Assembly: GCA_008360955.1 (NCBI GenBank) | Contig: LUCM01002418.1 | Span: forward strand, 124,001 to 188,000 | Direction: 5' to 3' | Length of the DNA: 64,000 nucleotides | Source: Fasciolopsis buskii | Lineage: Eukaryota; Platyhelminthes; Trematoda; Plagiorchiida; Fasciolidae | In this document: in pieces, positions 10,801 to 24,849 of the stretch | How the letters are laid out: each line of letters opens with the position of its first letter | Numbering within the stretch: position 1 is the stretch's first letter | Notes under the pieces: generated by a model | Database searches by the model: none | Seen by the model: the letters and a program-made list of their open reading frames with translations, nothing else | What the model was told of the DNA's origin: nothing | Made by a program: the position numbers and the translations under genes

Positions 10801-13800
10801 GCGGTTTCATTTTGCATTCGAAGTCACTGCTGTTCAGAAAGCATAAACACTACAGTCATCGTATTCGAGACCGTACCTGCCGAGTGCAGATGCTTTTCTG
10901 CAGGTAGCTTATAGCCCGCTGCGGTGCTCGTTTAAAGGATTTAAATTTGCCGCCACCCATGCGCCATTCCTATCATCAATGAGGCTGCTTGGTTTGATGT
11001 TTGAGGCCGTCTAGTTTTCCTTTTCTATTGGCTGAATACGACGAACTCGTTTTTTTCATTTCGCAGAAGTGATTTTCCCAGTGATTCAAGGAGGCATTGA
11101 ACAGCTGCTTTTGCCTTCCGAGGAATCATCAATAGGGCATATCCATCAGGCCGGAACTCACTCCAAAGTATGAAAAATTTATTCATAATATAAGGTTGCA
11201 ACCGTGTTAGGCTCTTCCTGCTGGTAATGGTAGCAATGGTATTGCTTTAGACAAAATAAATATTCTAATCAATAATGGGTGGTATCATGCGTGCACCATA
11301 GGAAAGTCCTAACACGATCGGTTATCTGGAGCGCGTGACGTTGTTATGGTGACCCGAGTCGTGTTTCATGTTATGTATCCGATAGGCGAGTGCGTAGCAC
11401 AGGGTTCAGCCGTGAACTGTAGGGGCTAGTAAAACCGAGGATTCATGAGAATTTCTCTTAGGCAAGCGAATTCGAGCATCAAATCCATAAAATTTTGGAC
11501 CGCGTGCAATTAAATGAAGCTTCTTTCTTGGTGTGTCATCGAGAAACAGTAAAGTGTTGGACGCCACTTCGTTCAAAGCAGTTTCTGCGATTTCCATATT
11601 TTTCACATAATTAGGAGAGCTTATTTCAGCCACTGAATTTTGTGGTCATTCAGGAAGTCATTTTCACTTTGTAATTGCCCTTTATGATTTGATTTGTTTT
11701 AATTGTCCATCAGCTAGGTGAGTAACTTCGCTTAAAGTAGGGTCGTTTGTTCGCCAAATAAATGTGATGTTTTTTGTGTCTGTGATTTTTAGCATATATA
11801 TTTAAGTTTGGTGTTGATCAAGAAGTCCTGATACACTGATCATTTGACTTTTTACTTGTCAAGCAATGGTTATAAATCATTTTAGGAAAGGGGTTGTGTA
11901 AAATGAAAATCTTGTCGAAATCCATAATGATCTCAAGGTTTTGGCCCCAGTTATTCACATCCAAACACTATCATGCCAACCACCTGACCGCACAAGTGTT
12001 TGAAAACATCATGACCAGAGAAAGCATTAACAGTTGAAGGTTTCTTCAAGTTTTTTCAGAACATTCATAAACAACAAGTTCTTATTAAGGACATCCTGTA
12101 ATTATAGCATTATTTGGCTGCATATGGATTCGTCACGCGAACGCTTCCAGGCACATACCCGTATGTGCGAATCACTGGATCCCGACTGATTCTACTTTTT
12201 ATGTTTTCTGATGGCCATGGGGACATTAATTCTACGTCCTCTGACCTCAGCTATTGTCGCATGTTATATGTTGTTAAGTCAAAGCAGCTTGGGTTCAGGC
12301 TTTCTGTGGGTTCCCAATAGTACGTCGAGGTTTTTTATCTTACGCGTTTGGCACACTAAATGTAAGTGTTTCAGTTGCTGACTGATCCTGCGTCATGTGT
12401 GAACATGAAATACATCACAGATTCTGGGCGAAACCGGAAAGCTTTTTCATGTTCTCGTTACCTGATGTCGCTGTGACTTTCTGCCTTTCCTTTCCGCCAG
12501 AAAAAAGCAAATCACACTAAACTACCGGATAGACCTTCACAAATCAACAAATCTCAGTTTGGGTGGGAAAATTATTTTACACAATTTACCATTGTCGTCG
12601 GAATTGGCATCTACTTGTGCATGTTCGCATTTAGCCCACTGTGCACGCGAGACCAATCACGACAGGAGCGTGTCACCATACCCATAAGTGACAGATTACA
12701 ATCACGAATTCTCACCCTGAATGGTCGTTATCCAGCTAAGGTGTGTACAGTCAACGGGGCACGTAAACTCTCTCGCCTTGCACAATTCAACAGGAAAGCT
12801 CAGTCATACCAACAGACAAATCACAAATGTTTCTTGACCAAAATATTCTTCAACTACTTTAAGGAAGCCGATTTATCCACGTCTCAGTGAGGTACGATAC
12901 ACTTAATCTATTGAGTCAAACGCGGATGGTTTTCACACTGCGCTTTAGTTCGTTTTGCTCCCACCTTGATTATGGAGAGAGGGGTGGACTTTATTTTCCA
13001 TGACTGAATATAAATTCTTGCGTTTGGGTAAGTGGTTTCAAACATTTGTAATGCCCATGGTCTCATTAGTATAAGTTCAAAAGATGGCAGAAAGTCTGCC
13101 GGCAGTTGATGAGGCATCAGATTTCGACTGGCTCAAAAATGGTACATTGATTTGAACCGGGAGAGTATTTAGGAAAGAAATTTCTGCCCGAAAAACTGAA
13201 GGCTGCTTTCAATCAAACTTAGCTTGATCAAACTCACTTATGATAAATTCAAACAAACAGATTCGCCCTCGATCAATTGCAGTCAGCATCTTAAACCGGA
13301 ATGGACGCTGGAATTTTCTATTCGGTACAATTAGCTTTCACATGTGACTTTTGTAAGCCTCTCGTAATTTCTTAGGAAGCTTTCAAAGCCAACGAGAAAC
13401 AGAAATTATAGGCTATGCTTTTTTTTCTCGCAGTTGCAGGGGCAGTAGCTACAGCGCAAAAGTATAATTTGTTCGGTCTTGGAGAAATATCATGGGATAA
13501 TCGTCATACTGGACGAATGCAACGTCTTTCTGATATGTTTTACTTGACTAGATTCGGTGAGCTTGAGTAACTAAGCCAGCTATTTTAGGTTTAGTCAATT
13601 GAATGCCTTCAGGAGACCCATTCTGTATAAATGACTTATTGTTCACTTAATCACAACAGAATTAGTGGGAGGAATAGGTAATAAAAATTCCTTGACCTGT
13701 TACTTCCTGAGAACTTTAAATCTATTCTGATTCTCCGAGTGGAAGAATCTTCTAGATTTCCTCCATTTAATATCACGAAAAGAATAAGCGCATCTAGGGA

Positions 13801-15443
13801 ACCAATTCATAAGACCGATTCAAAAGTTTCCTTCATTAAGATAGACCAACTGGCTTGTGACTCGTAAGCTTCCTATCAGGGGTTAGTAATGCCGAAAGAC
13901 TTCATGTCAGCCAAAAATGTTTCCCGAAAGATGCAAGCATTCGCCATTATTTTCTTTTGAATAAACAATAGCTAGTTTTACAAACAGACCGAAAATATCA
14001 GAGTCGTCAAACACTCGTCAGTGACGGTAGTCATCTACGCGGAAGGTCCCTATGGTGATCAGAAATCAAAAACATTTCGAATGGCTCAGAATGTCGCCTT
14101 CGATTATTTTATTGGGAATGTTACTTCAAGTCACGTTAATGAGTTTTATCATAAAAATGTTTCGCGAAGTTCTAGTTTATTTTGAAGAAAACCCCCTAGG
14201 ACGGGAGCATCGACGTTACCTGTTTCTAGCCGAACAGTGAAAGTGAATAAAAGAATAAAATAGACCTGAAACAAGGGATAAATTCGTACACGAAATTCTG
14301 CTTAAAAGTAGTACTTCAAAACTGTACTTTCCGAACTGATGCCTAAATTGTACCATGCGTTACTGACTCTAAGTCTCTCAGCATCACACAAAGTTCTCAG
14401 CGGCAGGCGCTGTTTTGTGAATGTTGATTTAGAAATGCAAAATATTCGTAACACGAATACAATAACCAGATAATGGTCTGTTGGCCTGCTAAGAAGATGA
14501 GTGTGATTCTCAACAACGCAATTCAGTCTCACCTTAAACCCCTTCAGTTAAAGAGGAATATCGCTGAGTAAAAACTCTCGTTTGGTATGCAAACAGAAAT
14601 TTAGGTTCACTCACCCAGGTAAGCAATAGGTCAACAATTAGTTGCATGAGAATGCAAATTTGTCTGGACCTGTTCTTGCCAGCCTGGCAAATTCATCGCA
14701 TGACCTCGAGTGGATATTTTCTAACTTCAAATGTAACTGCGTGGTTGTTCATCGTATTGAAAGTCTGCTTGTGCGTAACGAATTAATCACGTCTCATTCG
14801 TTGTATCATGATCTTAAATGATTAGCTGAAACCCGGCACTGCATTAAAGGAATCCAATCAAGGACGGTAGACGTTTGTTGAAATCATAAAGAACTCATGT
14901 AAAAGGTGCGACACATCGATATGTGCCAACTTTTGTACCGATAAATCACCGAATTGCTTATGATAAGCACTGTGCATTCTCCGACGAAGGATTCACCAAA
15001 AACCCCGTGCTGACGAGGTTCTTCGTAATATTTACTGGTACTGAAATGAAATCCAGCAGGTGCTATCCAACTCATAATCCTATAGCCCGAGTTCTAGCCG
15101 CGCTTGATAAACTGCCTGGTGATGTTCAGTGATTCCGAGAATGAAATGTGGTCGTAAACTGCAACTGTGGGATTCATGCTAAGGTAAATGGTTGTATTTA
15201 GCGGTAGACTGTCATAGAGACTTGATAAATCCAGTAATTTAATTAACATGATTACTTCAACCATCGTTGCTGCTGCCTCCATCATTACTACTGAACCATT
15301 CTTAACTTCGCTTTGGAATTGTCAAAATATGACTCCGGTTAAAAACGTCACGGTAAGCATATGCTGCAGTTAAATTATTTGGTATTACGCGACCAGTCCC
15401 TGCATTTTGTGATGCAATGTGTAAGACTAGTCAAGTTCTATAA
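4846..15443. other. gene-free stretch
   Basis: About 10.6 kb without a supportable gene. Open frames are short (under 100 codons) on both strands and none shows a recognisable family motif. A small perfect hairpin lies at 8225-8248. No tRNA, rRNA or clear mobile element was recognised. It may be intergenic or intronic. Confidence 0.4.
8225..8248. repeat. 9-bp perfect hairpin
   Basis: aaggtttct at 8225-8233 pairs with agaaacctt at 8240-8248 around a 6-base loop (tttaac). In 64 kb a few such hairpins are expected by chance, so no function is assigned. Confidence 0.45.
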
Positions 15444-15595
15444 GGACCGGCGGTGGTCAAGCGGACAAGGTCGTGGCGTTTGGACACGAAGGCCATGAAT
15501 TTAAATTCCCCATTGCTGGTCTAATTCCTCATTTGGCAGCCCTATGGCTGGCCACGGCCCTATTCCTGAGAATGATGTACACGATTATTGTGTTA
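15444..15595 (+). repeat. tRNA-derived SINE-like element, copy 1
   Basis: The 5' part looks like a tRNA gene without a long variable arm. An A-box-like stretch (ggtggtcaagcgg) lies near 15451, and a decayed B-box-like stretch (tgaatttaaattcc) at 15496-15509. A tRNA-unrelated tail follows with cctcatttggcagcc and aatgatgtaca. The copy at 44914-45058 has the same order and spacing. In the 35 bases from caagcgga to gaagg, 29 agree and the six differences are mostly C/T or A/G. The match continues through both the tRNA-like and tail parts, which is the structure expected of a SINE. The decayed B box suggests it no longer drives RNA polymerase III. Confidence 0.65.
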
Positions 15596-18500
15596 AGAAA
15601 AGGATTTAAAAAGCAAAAAATAAAGGTAAAAGATATCCAAGTCAGTCAAAATGCACTTTTCGATTTTTTTGAGGCAATTCGGAATGTTGTATTATAGTTA
15701 TGAAATTGTGAAGGATAGAGCAGTCATGTCAGTGGAAGTTCCGCCGTGCTCTGATTATTTATCGATTACCAGGCCGACATCCAATGCGTCTACTTCCAGG
15801 ACATTTTCCTCATCCTTTCTGTTACAGTTTGTTCAAGGTCCAATTTGTTTTTGGTTTAAACAATTAACTACTTGTCCTTATGAAAATTTCACCGTCCTAA
15901 CATGCCTGGAACATGATCGACAGATAACACGTTAGTCTGTCAATGTCTCCTATTATGTATTGGTTTCCTTCAGGCGAATTTATATAAGCCACTCAAAACA
16001 TTCCAGTGATGTCCGTCTATCCCTTCAAACAAAAAATCTTATATGTCGATCAGCTTGACGCTAAGTACGGGTCTAAGGACAAAGTCAGTTACCGGACAGG
16101 AATGATTAAATTGGTTCATTCCACCTGGGAGCAAGGACACTAATAGAAGGCAAAATTGTAAAAGCAGTGGATAGCTCATCTCTGTCTTATAAAAGAATTG
16201 TGCTTTTTCTAGGTCTCATCAGTGACCATTATTGCCTGCGGTGTCACCATAGTAGCCTAAGGGTAATGATAACAAAACGATTTAGTCATTCCTAGTGCGA
16301 CGTTCGCTTTCGGTCCCCCTTCACTGGCAGTCACACAAAAGAACAAGTGGGCATGGGACGAATACTGTCACAAAAAGACCATGATTTTTGTTGCATCCTT
16401 TCTACTTCACTAAGCAGAGAGCTTCTGTCCATAAACCTAGAATGAAAGATTGGTCAAAAGAGTTAACCAACTAGAACCGGACACTTTATGGGAGGTGTAA
16501 ACTTTCAACCATTTTTCATGAATAAATCTACTTGTTTTCATGTTCCCTCTTGTTAGATTGCATCTGAAAGAACTACTGTTACCGTTCACTCTTCCACTCA
16601 TGTGTGGGCTTAATTTCCTTGGTGGAACCTGGAAAATATAAACCAAACCCAATCTCTGGAGTAACAAAACGAGCTGGAAGTAACACTGGGGGGTCTCCTG
16701 CAAACAGTGTACACCGTGAGAGGAACCGGTTGATTGAATAGTCTTTAGTCTGCTGATGACAGTCAACGTGTTGTAGTCTTTGTCGGCTAATGTGCCATAA
16801 TCGACGAAGCGACAAATTTATTTGAAAACCGGCTTGTGCAGATTTGATTCACTGGATTGTGCAGAAATAGCAAGTAGAATGGTCACGAACATAGCAAAAG
16901 GAAATGTTTTGCTTGTGTGTCTTTTTACTTTGTTTTAAACCTTTTCAACAACACCAAAACAGCTTCTGCAATCTTTAGTCTTATTATCTCGTGTTCAGTT
17001 TTAGCTCCCAGGTTTCCGTATTTTTCTAGTGGTGGGTCCACGCTCTAATCATTTCTCGCTCTAGGGGAACGAATTTCAGACTCCACCATCTCACAGTTTG
17101 TGGAGAGAGGTCTCTATCGCGCAACGGACCCTCTATGATTCCATGTGATCTTCGTGCCTGTTCTCTAACTTACGGCTTTTGTGCTTTCTGAATCTCAATG
17201 TAAAGTAATTTAATGAGTCCGTTGGGGTCTGTAAACTTTAGCTCCACTACTACCCGTATAATGAATCACGCGATTAAAAACGTCTACTGCATCGGACAGT
17301 GAGATATTCGGTGAAGGAGGCCAGTACTCAAAAAGGAATATGACGGTTACCAGTTTCAATCATAGAGTCATTTCGTGTAGGTTTAATTCGGTGAGCAAGA
17401 ACGTAGGCATACGCACAAATAGAAAACATTTGCTGATATAGCCTACCTAACTGGAAAGTAAATATGCTTACAAAAGTGCAGGTAATGAATCACACAAAGT
17501 GATGTTTAGAAGCACTACGATAGTAGCGACTAGAGCTGAGACACCGGAAAGATCTATGCCGAACCGCACGGAGAACTATCAGCTTAATGTAGTCCGAAAT
17601 GTCCTTATGGTGGGCTTAAAAACACGCACGCTGGTAAACACTAACGTGCAAAGGGGACAAGAACTAATTTATAGCTTATCAAGCCCAGTTCTTGGACTTG
17701 CCCACGGTTTAACACAACAGTTTCAGAAGATCAGTCGTGTTCGCAATTGTGTGTCGATGCACGGGTCAGATAAACCGATATATAGCACCCGGTAATGAGT
17801 TCATCATAGAGTGCATTTCGGAAGGGATATTCACTTCAACTCCACTTGTGCGCAATTACATACACGCGCGCACACACACACGCAACTGGACATTGTGGAA
17901 ATAAGTTGAACATTCGGCTACTTCGCGTGAGAAGATAAAAGACACGGGAGCAACCAATTATCAGCAAACAACAGAGATTTCTGAATTTGATCACCAAATG
18001 AAAGATAAGTCAAAATCTACGTAAAAGAATGATCAAGCTTCCGGGGGAGTATTGTTGCGTCAGTCGAGAACAAATGATTTATCGATAACTTTTCTACCGA
18101 AGGAGCGCATTATTTTCTTCTATACCCTTCATCCCATAGATGACGCATTCGCGTCTACACAATCAGCTCATTAAACCTGTAGAGTTCGCTTGTGCGGTAA
18201 GAGATTTATGAGAGTATCTTTATTGGGCCAACAATTTAAAACCTCAGGCAGATTTCTAAAATCAAGAATTTTTGAGAGAAAACAGAAGTCCTGAAGTTAT
18301 CGTTATTGGACTGAAGTACCATCTGCCTGAACGGTAGGCATAAGACCATTTTGCTTGGCTTTTTGATGAGTGGTAATTACCACATTAGAGCATCAAAACA
18401 GTTTGTTGCAATTCTGTCGGAGAGGCCTACATGAAAAGGGCTGGACTTTTCACCAAGCGAGAACCTGGATATACCTGAGAAATAGTAAGTGGAAATAAAA

Positions 18501-21420
18501 CTAAAAACAAAGAACGAGAAAATCTCTCTTGATGATCGATACCCTACAGTGAAATAATACTCACGCTACAAGGCTGGTCGCAACAAAGCCAAATAGCATT
18601 TGGTCATGAAACCAGTGATACTACGCATGTGATTGCTTCAATTGTACACCTGCGTATGTTGCTTACCTACTGATTTCCTGTACTCTCTTATCTCTTGTTA
18701 CTTGCGCGAATATGATCAGCCTTCATATCACGTGACAGTATTGGACATGCTCAAATCAACCAAGCACAGTGCTTGTTACCCCATCTCCACTTGGATGTGC
18801 TCTCCGGGTAAATTTTCTCTTTATAAGTTTATCTCTTTGTATACTAGGATAGTAGTACAATCCATCGTTAGACAGTATATCACTCGGATTTTACCATTAT
18901 ACTTGTTTTTGCTGCCTTTTTGAACTACAGTTCAGGATTTTTTTCGTCATGACCATTGGTCAGTTATCTTCCAAATAAACCACGAAAAAACAATGAGCCC
19001 TGTGATTTCTCTTTGACTGAATTTTAACTCTCGGGTTACATGTTGCTAGCAAACCCTTAAGGCTGTAATAATTCCACCTCTCGACTCAAATCGCGAATAA
19101 TCTCCAGCGACTAAGTCGTTTATTCCAGGCGAATGCGCAACTGCAATGAGCAGAGATAAAAAATACTGTTACTGTCAGCATGCTAACGGCATACTTAAGT
19201 CGCAAACAAAGTGGATCGAAGAAATGGTTTGATTTTAATAATTTGAGTTTGAAGTAATCCCACCCAAATATAATTGGTTGGATTCCTTTCACAACTGCAA
19301 GAAAATGATGCGTAAATCCTAAAGTGAACCGAGAAAGAAGTATATCTAACGAAGTTAACCACCTAAGTTCTCAATGTTGCAAGGATTTTATTATATCACG
19401 CTACGGATGTGTAGGTATATTTCTTTGTAACAATCAAACACCTTCGGGGTTTTAGTATTAAATGCGTGCAAATATGCATATATCCGACCTGAAACCATAC
19501 ACGTTTTTCCCTGATTAGAGGTGGATTATTTGAGCGTGAAATGCAAGTGCGCATATTGTGAATGCAGAAGCGCGTTTCTTTGTTGATAAAGCGTCCCATT
19601 TTTTTTAAGATCTTGCAGCCAAAATAACCCGTTAAAATAGAGATGGGTATTAAAGTAAATGAAGGATTTGACTAAACATATGCTTTTTCTTCCTTCTGCC
19701 TGTCGGTCGAAAAATGTTGAGACGTTTCCTCGCAATAAGAATTGTTCAAACAGGATACAATGTCTCGGTGGTGTTGGTCAAAAATGTGAACTGAATTCAT
19801 GGTGCTGACATTTTTCTTAAACGAAGCACCGAACAAAACTCTCGTCAGCCGAGTTGGCAGTGTGAATTAGATGTGAACTGGATTCTAAGTTTTACAGGGT
19901 CAACCTCAACCACATACTTTTTGGTTAAACGAGCTGGCGAACTGCTTTGCTAAAATATGACTGTGAGTTCAGCATTCGTTTCAGAGAGTTCTTCGGAACA
20001 GATGGACGAAATTGCGGGTTGTCGAAACCCGCCATTTGAAAAGTGGCTTTACTCAGAGAACAGATGCTTTGAAATAAACGACACAAAACAATCTGTTCAA
20101 TTTAGCCTATTATTTGAGGACCTGAGGCTGCGTCTAGAATAAGAAGTGGTTGATGAAGTGGAGCCATGTATGCAGGTTCCGGAGATGCTTCAGTGATTAT
20201 AGCGCCGTTTGTCTCCCCACCTGGCTCACCTTGGCAACATTGAAGAAAACGGGATGAAGTGAACACGTAATTTTGGGTAGTACATGCATTTTATTTCCTG
20301 TTTTTTACTTATATTACTGTCAGACATACCTACAAAGCAGCAAATTTTCATGGCTTGTAGCTTGGCCCGTGTCAGCGGAACTCAGGTTGTTAAGGTTCCA
20401 AATAGAAATAGTACGGAAGAGTTTAGGAGAAGCCTTCAAATTAACGCATTCTTTGAGGACATAAACCCCTTTCACTTATGTGAAATGCGGATGGCATAAC
20501 TAGGGAAATTCGTTAAATTGCCTAACCACGAAATCATAAGAGTGCCCCTAACATTCACATCAGGAAAAACTTCGTGATTTAACCTCTATTGGCCATTTTT
20601 ATGGGTGCAGCGATGCGGTTATTCTTGAACACACTTTATGACCAGGTTAATTGAGTTAAACACGAACTTGTTGAAGCACAGGTAAGTCATTGAAAATAAG
20701 TGATAAAGGTAAGCCACCGAAAATTCAGTTTCTGAATTATTCCAGTTTTTTCTTGCTCGAGCTCTTAACAATACTGTCTATCGACATTGTTGAGTCTTTT
20801 GTCGGTGCTTTGGTAAAAGTTGTGACAGCGATGAGAGTAAGGCCATAATATAAATGGAGAGCATGGTCTGCATGCCAACCTACCTTTTAACAAAAAGCTT
20901 CACTCCAGAGATCTCTTTTGACTATGAACTTGAAGCTGGAGTCAATTATGTCAGAAGAAGCACAGCTTAGTAGATCATGGCCAGGTCATCATCGCTGCAT
21001 TTGTCTCGAATCATTTCTGAAGATCTTTTCCCCATCTCTGCATATGGCATTTCAGAGTGTCATTCAGATCATTATGTGAACTGAACGGGATATGGTAAAC
21101 ATCCGACAAAGTTCATCAGTGCCGTTGGTACTAACGTGATGCGTTAGGAAATCAATCATCCTTTCTTCCTAGGTCAAATTATTTGAAAATCATACCTACA
21201 GGTGGTGACATCACCATGACCCAACAAGAAAACAAAAGTCGGCTGAACCGAATCAAAACGATCTAGAATATAGCATCAAGGAGACGCAGAAGCAAGTTCG
21301 TACGAAGGTAATTTTCCCTTCAAAATTAACGACGGGAGAGCCAATGGCGAACAATACCCAGACCATAGATTCGAACCCAAAATTTGTCAGCAACAGAATA
21401 AGTCTACTCAACCATTTTGT
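15596..21420. other. gene-free stretch
   Basis: No gene is supported over 5.8 kb. Open frames reach only about 109 codons (minus strand near 16437-16766) and lack family motifs. A short CA-rich microsatellite lies at 17862-17882. Confidence 0.4.
17862..17882. repeat. (CA/CG)n microsatellite
   Basis: Alternating acacgcgcgcacacacacac, a short purine-pyrimidine tract of the kind that can adopt Z-DNA. Confidence 0.8.
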
Positions 21421-21486
21421 CAGTAGAGTGATTAGCGTGTCGACTTGTTGATGTAAATTTCATAGAGGGAGCGAAATTTCCTGTCA
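21421..21486 (+). repeat. possible tRNA-like (SINE-type) fragment
   Basis: The stretch gtagagtgattagcgtgtcg resembles a tRNA D-arm/A-box region. About 35 bases later, gggagcgaaatttcc resembles a decayed B box. Just upstream, on the opposite strand, agattcgaacc at 21367-21377 is the reverse complement of a near-perfect B box. The spacing is tRNA-like but the boxes are imperfect, so this is at best an old SINE fragment. Confidence 0.3.
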
Positions 21487-24400
21487 ATCCAGTGCTGATT
21501 ACTAGAGCACAAGAAAGGAAGGTCTAAAATCATGTTCTCTTGTGCCACACTGTCTGACGCTTCTGAATATCAATTTTTAGGTAATGCAAACCAGCTGCAT
21601 ATTTTGGAATCCTTCATAGCTTTCACTGTCCAAGTGATCCCAGTCGAATTCAATTTTCAGCTGTGGTATTGTAGACGACACTGGGGATATTACTGCTTAT
21701 TATTTAACAGATAGAGTAAGCCAATCGCCGTCAGCACTCTAGTCGATAAATAATAACCAACAGAGTTGCAAATCGTTGGTTTCCAGACCTCGATAGATGG
21801 TAACCTAGAAGAGATTATGGATATTGTTATCGAATATTTCTAATCTTCAGGTGTTCTGTTTGGTGTCCTTCCAGCGATGACATTTTAGCTGATGCTCTGC
21901 CCAAAGTACTCAATTTTGGCACACGGACATGGCTGACAAGATGACAAATATTGTCTGCAAAACTTGCCCTAAATAGACTATCCACGGTAAACGAAATGTT
22001 GGAGAATTACAACACCTAGTGATAGCGGTGCTACTAACATTAGAACAATCTCAATAGAAGTGTGGGTTTTTACGTTGCTGATTGTCGCATTTCTTCTTTC
22101 ACTGATTGTTCGGGTCGAACTATCTCGAAGTAGGTTCCCAACAAATCGATGACGTACAGCGATAAACCACTTAAATGCAGTCTAGTCCCTTATTTCATGC
22201 TTTTTGAGACGAATTCGGTTTTAGTAAACCCAGCGCAACAGATTTCAGTCGATATACATGCATTTCCTTATGTGAGTTGTGAATAGCCTAATCAAATAAA
22301 CCTCATAGATTCCTCAACATGCGGTTTTCATGACTAAATTATTGATAAACTTGTGTCAAACAGGGAATAGTAAAGTTGTCGCAATGTGACTATTGTTAGT
22401 TTATCATGACTTTGAGGTGAAAGTTATAATCATTGTTCACCACGGGTTGCGCGTATATGAAGCTAATCAAGTGGTTCTTCAAATTTGCCGAAAAAATCGA
22501 CCAACAAAGATATCAACCTCTTTTCCGTGGAAGGAATAACTTCAGTTCTTTGGTTACCGAGTAGATCACATGTAATTTCAGAAATGAAATGCATTGAGCT
22601 CTGGAAAAAAAGGGAACTGATGAGCTCTTTGTTTTAGAACTAGATGCAGCTTTTGCAGTTCTGTTTTTTTTAATATGTTCTAGCTGGTGATATCGGATAG
22701 AGGAAGGAGCGGATTTATTTCATTTGTCGATATTCATTTTACAGGTTATTCGAAAAAATACAGTATGCTGCGTGGCCTAGCTTTGCGAAGGTGGCATAAT
22801 CAGTGTCGCGTCAGTTGTTGCTTATTATTCATTTATCATTAAAATGTTATCATGTTTTTTTGATGATATTTTGTGCCACTGGAACGAAACTAGCTTTCAC
22901 TATCATGAAGTTGGCGGAGCGAGTCATCATTTTACTCAGCAACGTAGCCAAATTTTTGATACATTTGGACGTAAGTAACTTATTCTCCTCAAGTTTTGCA
23001 ATAAAAAATAGAGTGAAAAAGATACATCAAATTTAATTGCCAAGAATTCATCATCTTATTTTGAACAACATTTTTGAACGTCAGTTGAAAGTTCCGACTA
23101 TTACAAGGGCTCTGCGAGCAACAAATCTCTCCCCGTGGTTAGCATGCTCAAAGCATAGGAATGTTAAAGGTTTATGAAAGATTAATAATTCATATCTGGA
23201 GGAAAACATCCAAACAATGCATTCAGTCAGTTTCTTATTACCGCCGTACAAGATTTTTCCGCTAGTCTTCACTGAAGACTGAACCAGTGGTGCAATACCT
23301 GGAACACCGGCATATATAACAGGTCCTCTTGAAGCCACGTCCAGGAAGAAACCAGTGAAGACGGAAGCGGAAATAAAACAAAGCACTTGATGGCATTCAC
23401 CGCACGTGCGTTTACTCTCCCGTTCTTCATCTCTGTTTTGTCTCTGACCCATACTGACCGCTAGAATGGTTTTTCTGTTGTACTTATCCATCATTCAATC
23501 CGGATAGTTTAAGTTCCATACAGTTTCCGACTGCTGTGACGGTTTTGCATTAGCTGTTCCCCCGATACTTAACAAGAGCGACACAGTCAGTCGCTGAACG
23601 CCATTCTGAAGGCTAATGATATCTTGGTGAGTCAGCCTATGGTTAACTAATGCCCATATTAATTAACTCTATCAAAAAGCTAGGTTACACCAACTGGAAG
23701 TGCAGGCTTACGTAGAAATTAGGCTTTCGAATGAAAGCACCTTTGTCACAATACGGTATTTTTCGAACATGCATGGTGCCTTCTAAAAGTCCATGGGTCA
23801 CATCATTCAAGAACTTAAAGTATTGCATCTAGGGTGGTCTAGAAAAGTAGAGGAACTAGACGACGAGGTAGTCAAAATAATTTAGATAAAGATTCAAAAT
23901 AAATGACCACCGCTAGTAAGTCTTACTGTATCATAAATAAGCACTAAGCAGTTCGCTTTGATTGATCATTTTGAAATCCGACACGTGATAGTTCGTCCAC
24001 AAGCAGTTTGCACGCGCTGTCGGCGTACTTTGAACAAACTATAACAGACTGCTCGCTTTAGTCGGTGCCCCGCTGTGCAGGACTGAAGTAATTGTTCACA
24101 GTGTTTTAAATTTAGGTCATCTTGAGATCGAGCAGTTCATACTGCGTGGTAGTGACTAAACACCAAAATCGTCAAAGTAGAGTTCAGAGAAGAACGTTAC
24201 ATCGCTACAAAATTTAGCAGTATTAGAAAGTTTCGAGGAACTGAAACTCGGGAATAGTGTCAAAATAATAACAAATAATTATTCCATTTAGGGGTATATC
24301 GGTATCCAGCAATTATCCAGAGAATTTTTCGGAACTCTTGGTTTAGTAAGAGTAACGTTGGTTGACGGGTTCACGTTAAGCGGACATTTTCACCGCACGA

Positions 24401-24849
24401 AGTCGTGAGCGCCATCAGGTGGTGCAGGACTCCACATTTCAAGATCCGATGCTCAAGAGAGGCATGTTAGACAACACCCCCAGGTTAATAAAGTTTACTT
24501 CCATATGACATTCGCCAGTTCTCGTTTCGGTTAGATCAACCAAGTTGTCTTAATTAAGCCAAACAGAAGTGGTAGTTTTATAAGATTTAAGAATCCTGTC
24601 CCCGGAGAATCCCGTATGGCTGTTGCAGTGTTCAGAAATAAAAGATTGCACCAAAGGCGAGGTAAATTGCTCACGCAAACCCATTGAGGAAAATGACGAG
24701 TTATAAGTATCATTTAATTGCAACTTCCAATTGTTGTACACAGTTAACACCATGCTTAACCTATCTAACTGCCTCTGATTCACCTTTGCGCCTGTGTTTC
24801 GAAAACAAAACAAACTGAATCGCAATATATAAGTAGATAGAAATGACAG
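21487..24849. other. gene-free stretch with one weak exon candidate
   Basis: No firm gene. The minus strand has an open frame at 23081-23494 (137 codons). It carries a CGEC motif followed by a hydrophobic segment and has a GT donor-like site at 23241-23240. A frame of this length is expected about once by chance in a window like this, so I do not call a gene. The rest has only short open frames. Confidence 0.35.

Noticed and set aside
13140..13170. Reverse B-box-like gatttgaaccgg
   Set aside because: No A box upstream on that strand; an isolated 11-mer match is expected by chance.
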